Source: Anabaena azotica FACHB-119 (GTDB lineage Bacteria > Cyanobacteriota > Cyanobacteriia > Cyanobacteriales > Nostocaceae). Taken from it: 42,006 nucleotides of DNA. Made by a program: the position numbers and the translations under genes. Where the stretch lies: positions 1-42,006 of the forward strand of contig NZ_JACJSG010000062.1 in NCBI RefSeq assembly GCF_014697625.1, in the 5' to 3' direction. The stretch's first letter is position 1. The number at the start of each line of letters is the position of its first letter. This document shows positions 15,704 through 23,257 of the stretch, piece after piece. Under the pieces are notes generated by a model. It saw only the letters and a list, made by a program, of their open reading frames with translations. It made no database searches and was not told the DNA's origin.

Positions 15704-16396
15704 ATGTCTGATTCAGAAACCACCAAAAAAGTCTCTAATAATGACTTGAGAAATTCTCAATTTGCTGGCAGCCTTGTGGATGCCGAAACAGTTAATATTA
15801 CTAATACTATAAATATTGGAAATGATGAGATTCAACTAAGACAAATACTTATAGAAGTATTAAAACCCATTATAGAAACAGATGTCTTGTCTGAAAAAGT
15901 AAAACTAGAGGTAATAAATTACTTCAAAGAAAATAAAAATTATACAAATACCGTATATAGTTTGTTTCGTAAAAATGATGAATACAAAATTGAATATATT
16001 TCTAATAGCCAAACCGTTTACGCACATTATTTAATAGCTAAGTATTTAGAAAAAATTAAAGTCAGATGTCATTTAGCTATATCTATAACCGCAGAAGCTC
16101 TTAAAAATATAGATATTAGTGATTTTTATGAAGACGAATTTATATACCAAGCTATACAAGCTTTTTGCGGCAACTTATTTATTTGCATCGACTGGCTTTA
16201 TGAATCTATCATTTTCTTTTCTGCCCTTCCTCTTTCAGATGAAACTAAAGAAGTTTTTAGAGATTGTCAACGCGAAATTTTTGAATCTGCTTTTAATATT
16301 CTTATAATTGAAGCAGAGAATTGGACAGATAATTCTGAAGTACCCAAGGAAGTGAGCAAATATCTTAATATACTACTTCAAAAAATTTATAATTAG
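15704..16396 (+). CDS. Helical protein with N-terminal shared motif (degenerate end)
   Basis: 230 residues, strongly AT-rich. The N-terminus MSDSETTKKVSNNDLRNSQF matches the other motif genes, followed by AGSLVDAETVNITNTINI, where the second half of the motif has lost the usual IGGDI and reads NTINIGN. The remainder is largely helical (LIEVLKPIIETDVLSEKVKL, YLIAKYLEKIKVRCHLAI, and a hydrophobic LFICIDWLYESIIFF around 160-175) with no known catalytic motif. The last domain could be a small effector or adaptor; it is not recognised. The spacer from the hydrolase is 140 bases, AT-rich, with no obvious terminator. Confidence 0.7.
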   Translation: MSDSETTKKVSNNDLRNSQFAGSLVDAETVNITNTINIGNDEIQLRQILIEVLKPIIETDVLSEKVKLEVINYFKENKNYTNTVYSLFRKNDEYKIEYISNSQTVYAHYLIAKYLEKIKVRCHLAISITAEALKNIDISDFYEDEFIYQAIQAFCGNLFICIDWLYESIIFFSALPLSDETKEVFRDCQREIFESAFNILIIEAENWTDNSEVPKEVSKYLNILLQKIYN

Positions 16397-16444
16397 TTTT
16401 ATTGAGATTAATAAAAAACTACCTATAATATTAAATATTATTCC

Positions 16445-16648
16445 TTATTTACTTATCCTTTTTTTTGGAGGCATCCTTTGAGCATTAATAGGTGGTTTAT
16501 AAGTAGGTAAGGATTTTTTATAATTCTCGAATATATTAATTGCCTCATCTATAACTTGGGTAAATGGAGTCGTCTCTCCAAGCTTTTCTTTCTCTTGTTT
16601 TAAAAACTGGATACATCTATCAACATAGTCCAAATTTTGTTCAGACAT
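16445..16648 (-). CDS. Small hypothetical protein on the strand opposite to the cluster
   Basis: 67 residues from the ATG at 16648, chosen because GGAGCAAAA lies immediately before it; a longer frame begins at 16687. One predicted amphipathic helix pair (LDYVDRCIQFLKQEKEKLGE, and FTQVIDEAINIFENYKKSL) and a basic end (PPKKRISK). It is the only gene on the minus strand within the cluster and ends 48 bases from the stop of the helical protein gene. It could be a small regulator or antitoxin-like partner, but nothing in it proves that. Confidence 0.5.
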   Translation of the reverse strand: MSEQNLDYVDRCIQFLKQEKEKLGETTPFTQVIDEAINIFENYKKSLPTYKPPINAQRMPPKKRISK

Positions 16649-17000
16649 TTTTGCTCCATAAAAATTTCCATTAATTTTTTCAAGCATTTCGACTAACTTC
16701 AGGAAGAAAGTTTTAAAGATTTGTAAAGGTATTAAAGGTAGATCAAATATATTGCCCGAATTTCTGTTGTATAGGCATGGGCTTGATAATTCACTGTATT
16801 GTTAAGTTTTATACTTGAAATCAAGATGTTGATTTTTTACCACTTGGGCGTTAGCGACCGCTTCATCCACAAACTGCTGCAAGACCACTTCGCGCAAATG
16901 GAGCTTAGGCGGGATTAAGCCAGATTTTACACCTGTTGACGTATAAAGGATTGGTGATTATATTGACAATGATAACGCTTATAACTGCCCAAACCGAACT
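16649..17000 (+). other. Intergenic region containing decayed NACHT-gene end and repeat spacer
   Basis: 352 bases. It includes the NACHT-end remnant at 16853-16918 and, after it, a spacer whose last 45 bases (GATAACGCTTATAACTGCCC and following) resemble the spacers before 12249 and 14249. The frame IGDYIDNDNA around 16955-16983 is like the end of the shared motif. Nothing else is seen. Confidence 0.5.
16853..16918 (+). pseudogene. Remnant of the 3' end of a NACHT-membrane gene
   Basis: Twenty-one codons, SDRFIHKLLQDHFAQMELRR then D and TAA, match the last codons of the NACHT gene at 12249 (RFIHKLLQDHFAQMEFKQD-stop). At base level 44 of 45 positions agree over the core from CGCTTCAT to AAATGGAG. 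No upstream NACHT sequence is attached, so a second membrane-NACHT gene once lay here and was deleted except for its end. Confidence 0.8.
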
Positions 17001-17747
17001 ATGTCAGACTCAGAAGAACTAAATCAAGTCATCAATAACGACTTGCCTAACTCTCAGTTTGGTGGTGGTTTAATTAATGCCGAGTCTGTAAATGCAGAAA
17101 GAATTGGTGGAGATGTCTACAATATTTACCTTGGAAAGCAGCAGATGGCATCAGATAGCCCAACCCCATCACCAAATCAACAGCAGCGATCGCAATCCCA
17201 AAGAGATGCACTAGAAAAAACTTACACAATCCAAAGCCAGAAAGTAGCTAGCATAAGACACGCATGGGTAATTGAGACAGATCCATCTCGCAAGTTTCAG
17301 TATGAACAACAACTTCAGGAAGAAGAACGTATACTCAAGGAACTTGCTGAAAAGCTAGATGCAATTGAACAGCAGTTGCAAGCTATCAAGAATCATGCAA
17401 CAGAATACAAGTCTAATCAAAAATTAGCCAAGGAAGCAGATACATATTTTGAGCAGGAAGTGCTAGATCATGAAAATTCTTCTAAATATAATATTGCAGA
17501 TATTATTGAAAAACTAAAAAAGGTTAAACCTGAAACAGTTGTCAATTCATGTAGCACTCATCAGGAATGTATTTCATGGGTTCATGAGTTGTGGCATGAA
17601 GCAACGAAAATAGCTAAGAAAAAGCAGTTTTTAGAAGCGATATTTCTACTAGAATATGGCGTGGCTATTGCTCAGATTATTGACGATGTTATTCTTGAGC
17701 TAGCAATCGACAAGGATTTAGAATTTCTCAAAGCTAAACTACATTAG
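17001..17747 (+). CDS. Coiled-coil protein with N-terminal shared motif
   Basis: 248 residues. N-terminal motif NSQFGGGLINAESVNAERIG then GDVYNIY (17-43). A Pro/Gln-rich linker follows, then a long helical region with heptad character (about 65-135) including RHAWVIETDPSRKFQYEQQL and KELAEKLDAIEQQLQ. The words ETDPxxKFxxEQQ occur in helical effector-associated regions of cyanobacterial NACHT, WD40 and caspase-like proteins (recollection, not a search). The C-terminal 90 residues form another helical domain with three scattered Cys/His (SCSTHQECISW). No catalytic motif is visible, so an adaptor role between motif partners is the likeliest guess. Confidence 0.75.
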   Translation: MSDSEELNQVINNDLPNSQFGGGLINAESVNAERIGGDVYNIYLGKQQMASDSPTPSPNQQQRSQSQRDALEKTYTIQSQKVASIRHAWVIETDPSRKFQYEQQLQEEERILKELAEKLDAIEQQLQAIKNHATEYKSNQKLAKEADTYFEQEVLDHENSSKYNIADIIEKLKKVKPETVVNSCSTHQECISWVHELWHEATKIAKKKQFLEAIFLLEYGVAIAQIIDDVILELAIDKDLEFLKAKLH

Positions 17748-17906
17748 CAAAACTTTAGGGAGGGATGAAAATATTTAAATTAAAATAGCGTTCAATTCAT
17801 TATAAACCTATCTTACACTCGGCAAAGTGGATACAAACATTGTTGACGGAAAAAATAGGTAGTCAGCATTTATAACAATCACTCTCAACCCGCTAACCCC
17901 AACGTC

Positions 17907-20900
17907 ATGCCGGACTCCCAAGACCCGAAGCAAGTCAATAACAACGACTTACACAATGCCCAGCTTGGCGGCGGGTTTATAAATGCTGAGAATGTTCATG
18001 CGGGTAGAATCGGCGGGGATATCTACAATATTTACAATGAGCAGCCTAACCAGAGATTAGAAATTAACTGGCATCAAGTTAGCTCCTCACTCTTAGATGA
18101 GCATCTGCGACTGACAACAAATCCGCTTACATTTGGTGAGGGGATTACTTACCGAACCGAGCAGGTGTATGTACCGTTGGGGCTTGTAGAGCGTAAAAAG
18201 CAACCTCGGCGACAAGAAGATGTTTCACCAGAGAAAGGTTCCGAACTTTATCACGAAACAGAAATTACACAAACGTTTGAGCATCAGCAGTTTCTAGAGC
18301 AGGTAATAAGAGATAGACGAAGCCCCAAAAGTCAGGGGAAACGCATTGCGATTATCGGAGAACCAGGAGCGGGGAAAACTACACTGTTACAGCAGATTGC
18401 CAAATGGGTATTGAAGGATGTAGGACAGTCTGTTGTGATTTGGGTTTCTCTGGCTGAGGTGCGATCGCATGACCTGGAATCATATTTGTTAGAGGTATGG
18501 TTGCAAGCAGTAGCCCGGACAGCAGGACAAGCAGAAGCATCTACCCAAGTTAAAAATGATTTCGTAGCGCAATTTAATCAGGGGTTAGTATGGCTAGTGC
18601 TGGATGGGGTTGATGAAATGCAAGTCACCGATGGCAACCCATTAGGAGAAATTGAGCGTCAAATTTGTCAAGGTGGTTTGCTACAACAGTCGCGGATTCT
18701 ACTTTCTTGTCGCTTAAATCTTTGGGATGGTGGTATTAACCCTCTGCATTCCTTCGATAATTATCGAACCTTGGAGTTTTCTTACCCCCAGCAAGTAGAA
18801 AAATTTATTAGCAATTGGTTTGGCTCCCAACCATCAGCAGAAACGCAGATAGGAGAACAGTTGTGTACAGCTTTGAGGGAACCAGGGAAGGAAAGGATTC
18901 GAGATTTGGTAAAAAACCCATTGCGGCTAACATTGTTGTGTTTCAACTGGCACTTAGGTGAGGGAAAATTACCCCAAACAAAAGCGGAGTTGTACGAGCA
19001 GTTTGTCGAAGATTTTTATAAGTGGAAGAAAGAGCCATCTGCGAAGACAAGGGAGCAACGCAGGCGTTTAAATGCGGCTTTAGGTGAATTGGCGCGAGAT
19101 GCTATTGATAAAGAAGCAATGCGGTTTCGGTTACGGCAAGAATTTGTATATGAGTATTTGGATGATCCAGATGATACAGACTCCTTGTTTGCGGTAGCCT
19201 TACGGTTAGGATGGTTGAATAAAGTGGGGGTAGAGGTAGGAAATCAGAGAAAAGCAGTGTATGCGTTTTTTCATCCTACCTTTCAGGAGTATTTTGCAGC
19301 TTTGGCGATTGATGATTGGCATTATTTTTTGAATCACATTCCAGAAAATCCAAGTGAGCCTAATGCTAGCTATAGAGTTTTTGAAGCACAATGGAGAGAG
19401 GTTATTTTGCTATGGTTTGGACGAGAGGATGTGTCCAAGCAACAGAAGAACAATTTTATTAAGTCTTTAGTAAAATTTGAAGATGGATGGGAAAATTTTT
19501 ATAAGTATCGAGCATATTTTATTGCAGGTGCAGCAATTGCTGAATTTCAAAATGATATCTTATTTCACGAAATTCAAAATGCTTTTCTTTTAGGAGAAAT
19601 AGCCTTTAAAAAAGATATTTTAATGTCTAGCAAATTCGCTCAAGACTTTGATAAATATCGAAATATTTTTGATGGTATTCCTGGTCATTCAGAGTTACTA
19701 AGCTACGAAAATACTAATCAAATCGTTTCTAACATTGCTATACTTGCGTTTGGTCATTATTACACAGATATATATAAAGGATGGCGTAACTTTCTGATGC
19801 CTTTTGGATTTCAAGAAGCCAAAATAGCTTTACAGCAGACAGATCGCGATAGAGTAATTATTCTTTTATCCTGGCTAATTCAAAACAAGCAGCCTAAAGA
19901 CACAGCTAATTCATCTAATTTAATTATAGAGGAAGCCGCTAGAATGTTAGGTAAAATTGGCATAAATAACCAAGCTGCTGTCAACTCGTTGGAGTTTTTA
20001 GCTCAAATAACTAAAGAAGAAACTCTTCTTTGGATAGTTGCAGATAGCTTAGGAAAAATCAATCCTGGAAATGAAATAGCACATGAAGTATTAAAGAAGC
20101 TAATACAAAATGCCAAGTATGAACATACCCGTAAAATAGCAGCTTGGAGCTTAGGAAAAATCAATCCCGGTAATTCAGTAGCAATAAATGCACTAGTCAA
20201 TATAATTCAATCTCCTAAAGAAAATGGCAACAGGCTAAATGCTATTTTGTATTTAAAGGAAATTGATCCTAATAATCAAGATGTAATACACATTTTACTA
20301 CAATTACTACAAGCATCTCAAACTTTACAAACTCGTTGTGAAGCGGCTATTTGCTTAGGAGAATTTGAATCTAATAAAGAAATTGCAATCAAAGTGCTAG
20401 AAGAGATAGCACAAAATGAATCAATAGCGTTAAGAGTAGCTATACATTTAGCAAGTATTGACCCTAATAATCCTACTGCGATTAATATTTTAGAGCAAAA
20501 CGTTTCCAATATTAATCGAGAAATAAATTGTATATCTGCTGCTGAAATTTTAGGTAAGCTTAAACCTAATAATCAGCTTGTGATAAAAACATTAGAGGAG
20601 ATTATTGAAACAACTAAAGATGAACATATCTGTCAAATGGCTGCTGGAGTTTTAGGTAAAATAAATCCTGGCAATGAAATTGCATTTAGAGCTTTAATCC
20701 ATTTAATACAAACTTTCCCTTACGACCCTGTACATTTAATGCTTGCCGAAACATTAAACAAAATCCTACTACAAAACCAATGCCTGGAAGTTATTAAAGA
20801 ATTAAAAATTTATTTATTAAAAAAAATCGATAAAAGTATCGATAAAAGTGGTGACATTCTTCGTTTTATCGATTGTTACAAGGTAATCTGGTACTGCACC

Positions 20901-20948
20901 CAGCTAATGCCTTATCCCAGCTTTTTTGAAGCATGGCACAGTGGATAA
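17907..20948 (+). CDS. NACHT NTPase with N-terminal shared motif and C-terminal HEAT-like repeats
   Basis: 1013 residues. The shared motif is at 17-42 (NAQLGGGFINAENVHAGRIG, GDIYN). A region common to cyanobacterial NACHT proteins follows (LLDEHLRLTTNPLTFGEGIT, YVPLGLVERKKQPRRQ, 62-102). NACHT core: Walker A GEPGAGKTT at 151-159, Walker B WLVLDGVDEM at 229-238, sensor ILLSCR. Then the winged/helical NACHT-associated part ending FFHPTFQEYFAALAI near 460. From about 670 to 960 there are some eight HEAT-like units, each with a LGKINPGN or related EIDPNN/ASIDPNN turn. HEAT solenoids serve as ligand sensors in NLR-like proteins. This is a soluble sensor, in contrast to the membrane NACHT at 12249. 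Confidence 0.92.
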   Translation: MPDSQDPKQVNNNDLHNAQLGGGFINAENVHAGRIGGDIYNIYNEQPNQRLEINWHQVSSSLLDEHLRLTTNPLTFGEGITYRTEQVYVPLGLVERKKQPRRQEDVSPEKGSELYHETEITQTFEHQQFLEQVIRDRRSPKSQGKRIAIIGEPGAGKTTLLQQIAKWVLKDVGQSVVIWVSLAEVRSHDLESYLLEVWLQAVARTAGQAEASTQVKNDFVAQFNQGLVWLVLDGVDEMQVTDGNPLGEIERQICQGGLLQQSRILLSCRLNLWDGGINPLHSFDNYRTLEFSYPQQVEKFISNWFGSQPSAETQIGEQLCTALREPGKERIRDLVKNPLRLTLLCFNWHLGEGKLPQTKAELYEQFVEDFYKWKKEPSAKTREQRRRLNAALGELARDAIDKEAMRFRLRQEFVYEYLDDPDDTDSLFAVALRLGWLNKVGVEVGNQRKAVYAFFHPTFQEYFAALAIDDWHYFLNHIPENPSEPNASYRVFEAQWREVILLWFGREDVSKQQKNNFIKSLVKFEDGWENFYKYRAYFIAGAAIAEFQNDILFHEIQNAFLLGEIAFKKDILMSSKFAQDFDKYRNIFDGIPGHSELLSYENTNQIVSNIAILAFGHYYTDIYKGWRNFLMPFGFQEAKIALQQTDRDRVIILLSWLIQNKQPKDTANSSNLIIEEAARMLGKIGINNQAAVNSLEFLAQITKEETLLWIVADSLGKINPGNEIAHEVLKKLIQNAKYEHTRKIAAWSLGKINPGNSVAINALVNIIQSPKENGNRLNAILYLKEIDPNNQDVIHILLQLLQASQTLQTRCEAAICLGEFESNKEIAIKVLEEIAQNESIALRVAIHLASIDPNNPTAINILEQNVSNINREINCISAAEILGKLKPNNQLVIKTLEEIIETTKDEHICQMAAGVLGKINPGNEIAFRALIHLIQTFPYDPVHLMLAETLNKILLQNQCLEVIKELKIYLLKKIDKSIDKSGDILRFIDCYKVIWYCTQLMPYPSFFEAWHSG

Positions 20949-21319
20949 GATGATTTCACAATATAGCATTACTGTAGCCGAGCAATGCTAATAAGTCTTT
21001 TTCCTTTGCTGTTATCTCTAATGCAACTTCTATAATTGAACTGAAAAGCGATACATTATTTTAAGCAAATAGGCAAAAACAACAAATATGTTAACAAAGA
21101 TGAGCGATAAACACGGCTAGAGTCATATTCGGTATTGTCTCATTCCAGTTACAATATTTACACCGTTTTATTCAAATAATAAATCATGTGATGTAATTTT
21201 GTGTTATTTTATTAACAAATCCATGCAAAACCATGACACATTGTAAGCAATCGATACTATATTGCATTAAAGATGGGAACGATTGCTGAAATATGCTACT
21301 AATCAGTAGCTAAAGCTAC
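20949..21319. other. Intergenic region between the cluster and the minus-strand module
   Basis: 371 AT-rich bases between convergent genes. No gene, strong terminator or long repeat is seen. A 6-bp hairpin AGTAGC/GCTACT (21305-21320) touches the end of the gene at 21320. The words GATGGGAACGA and CTGAAAT at 21272-21293 recur at about 8874-8895, suggesting a degenerate interspersed repeat. Confidence 0.4.
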
Positions 21320-22366
21320 TCATCCCCCCACCGGATACCGCCGCATCATCTCGCTCAACGCCACCGCCTCACCCTCCGGCGTGTACACGACCTCACCTGA
21401 CATAGCAATCACAATCCTCTGCCCCCTCGCCCATTCAAACCAAGCGATCGCACCAGACTTAGCCTGCTGCGCTTCCGGCTTCCTCCCCTCCTTACAAGCC
21501 GCAACAAACACAGCTTCCGGTGACTTGATACCCTTCCAAGTCCGCACTGCCTCCTTCAAGTAAGCGATCGCCCCTGGTACATTCGCCCAATACCGCTTGA
21601 CTGTACGCTGAATCTCCCCGTTTAGCCGAAACTGCGGAGTACAAGGAATTTCGCGTAACTGCTGCAATACCTCCTGAACCTCCTGCTGACTCGGTTGTAC
21701 TGATTTTTCTTGTGGTTCGGTGTAATCATCATCACTATCATGAAAATTTGACTCAACCGGGGCGGCGGAAGAATGGCCCTCATGATGGTCTGTCTCGCTA
21801 GTCGAGTCATCTTGTTCTGGTTCATCAACGTAGCGAGTAACCTGGGGTAACTCTGGTTCTGGGGTTTGGCAAATTGGTTCCTGGTCGCATTCCAAAAACT
21901 CCGGTTTCACTTCCTCACTTTTTTCAAGCTCAACAGCACTGTGTTGTTGTGGTTTTGAAGTTTTAGGTTGGTTACTGTGGTGTTGTTCTGCATTGAATCC
22001 CGAACGTTCAGTTTTGCACTTGCGATGTCCTAATAACCCATTGAGTACATTAAAGTTTAATTTATACTGCCAAGTCCTATCCTGACCGTTACCCGGATTC
22101 TTCTGCTTGGTGATAATCCCCATTTCCTCAAGCCGAGCGATCGCAGCCCGAATCACATGAAGACTATGCTCCCCCATCAGGTCAGCGTAGATTCGCTTGA
22201 GGGGCTGGTAAATCCAGGGAGTACGGTGGTTCTTGAGCTTCCACTTTGTCCAGTGCCGGAAATACTCAATCAGCTTGGCGGCACAGTAGTTGTTTGTAAT
22301 GTCAAGGTATTCCCGGCGCAGAATAACTAGGACAGAAAATTTCTCAGCAGAGGCAATGCTGCTCAT
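21320..22366 (-). CDS. Winged-helix plasmid replication-type protein
   Basis: 348 residues. Residues 10-106 look like a winged-helix domain (YCAAKLIEYFRHWTKWKLKN, YADLMGEHSLHVIRAAIARL, EEMGIITKQKNPGNGQDRTW), followed by a long low-complexity acidic and Ser/Gln-rich linker, and a C-terminal block (GAIAYLKEAVRTWKGIKSPE, FVAACKEGRKPE) that is very common in Nostoc plasmid and mobile-element proteins. It probably binds origin or operator DNA; it may be the replication initiator of this replicon, though that is not shown. The ribosome site GGAAGGT lies before the ATG at 22366. It is the last gene of a three-gene minus-strand operon. Confidence 0.7.
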   Translation of the reverse strand: MSSIASAEKFSVLVILRREYLDITNNYCAAKLIEYFRHWTKWKLKNHRTPWIYQPLKRIYADLMGEHSLHVIRAAIARLEEMGIITKQKNPGNGQDRTWQYKLNFNVLNGLLGHRKCKTERSGFNAEQHHSNQPKTSKPQQHSAVELEKSEEVKPEFLECDQEPICQTPEPELPQVTRYVDEPEQDDSTSETDHHEGHSSAAPVESNFHDSDDDYTEPQEKSVQPSQQEVQEVLQQLREIPCTPQFRLNGEIQRTVKRYWANVPGAIAYLKEAVRTWKGIKSPEAVFVAACKEGRKPEAQQAKSGAIAWFEWARGQRIVIAMSGEVVYTPEGEAVALSEMMRRYPVGG

Positions 22367-22397
22367 ATCTTACCTTCCGTGTGCAAAACATATTTGG

Positions 22398-23171
22398 CTA
22401 AAAGGGCATATTTTTCTGGTCTTCTTCTGGAGCCTGTGACCAAAATTCTCGAAGTGCTTGGAGTTTTGCAGCCTGCAACTGCTGTTTCTCTTCGGGGGAT
22501 ACTTCACCAACTAACTGTGCCACCTCAGAGCGTTGTTGTTCTTTCATCTGCTCGGTACTGATGGCAGGTAGTGCTACTGGTTCAGCTTGACCTTGCTGGG
22601 AGGGGCGGAAACGACGGTGACGGTACAAAAAACGGAAGTGGCGTTTGTCTTGTGGAGGCAGAGATTGCCATACTTCAGGTTTCCAACCAGGGGGTATAAA
22701 ATCAGATGATGGGGGCAACAGGTTTTGTACTTGGGCTTGTAATTGGGCGATCGCCTGCATTGCTGTTTCTAATTTGCTCTCCAATTCCAAAACTTTGGAA
22801 TCAAGCACCGTTGATTGCCCTTTTAGCACCCATTCTTCAACCCATTGTTCGACTTGATAGCCGAACTCATCGGAAAGCCAAATGCCAAATCTGACTGCCA
22901 GCTTCGGGTGTATCCAAGTGCCACCCCCATTCTCAGGAGAACCCCGAAATGATTGATATAACTCAATTACCGGAATCCCGGTGATTGAACTCAAATGATT
23001 TAATGTTTCTTTAGTACGTTCTAATTCCAACCAATGAGCAACATCACGCCGCTTGCCTGTAGCCAATTTATAAGCACTACTTAAAGCCGTAGCGTTAATA
23101 TAGCCATCGCGTTGTCGTTGTTCTACAGGTGAGCCGTGTAGTTGGCGTGAAATAACTGTGATTGCATTCAT
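22398..23171 (-). CDS. KilA-N domain protein
   Basis: 257 residues, with GGAGG eight bases before the ATG. The N-terminal 105 residues are a clear KilA-N DNA-binding domain: RDGYINATALSSAYKLATGK, RDVAHWLELERTKETL, and GGGTWIHPKLAVRFGIWLSD, then EFGYQVEQWVEEWV. A coiled-coil stretch follows (LDSKVLELESKLETAMQAIA) and a basic, Trp- and Arg-rich region (FRFLYRHRRFRPSQQG). KilA-N proteins are found in phages and plasmids and act as regulators or DNA-binding factors. It is placed 31 bases before the replication-type gene and 86 bases after the ParB-like gene. Confidence 0.85.
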   Translation of the reverse strand: MNAITVISRQLHGSPVEQRQRDGYINATALSSAYKLATGKRRDVAHWLELERTKETLNHLSSITGIPVIELYQSFRGSPENGGGTWIHPKLAVRFGIWLSDEFGYQVEQWVEEWVLKGQSTVLDSKVLELESKLETAMQAIAQLQAQVQNLLPPSSDFIPPGWKPEVWQSLPPQDKRHFRFLYRHRRFRPSQQGQAEPVALPAISTEQMKEQQRSEVAQLVGEVSPEEKQQLQAAKLQALREFWSQAPEEDQKNMPF

Positions 23172-23257
23172 ATATATTCCTCCAATTTTTGGCGCATGAA
23201 AATATCGGCAGCCGTTGATCCATGCCGCATTCGGTTGTTTGAGCTATTTAGTAGTTG

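Noticed and set aside
20949..21319. Possible small gene between the NACHT-HEAT gene and the minus-strand module
   Set aside because: Frames are short, AT-rich and lack ribosome sites or recognisable protein features.
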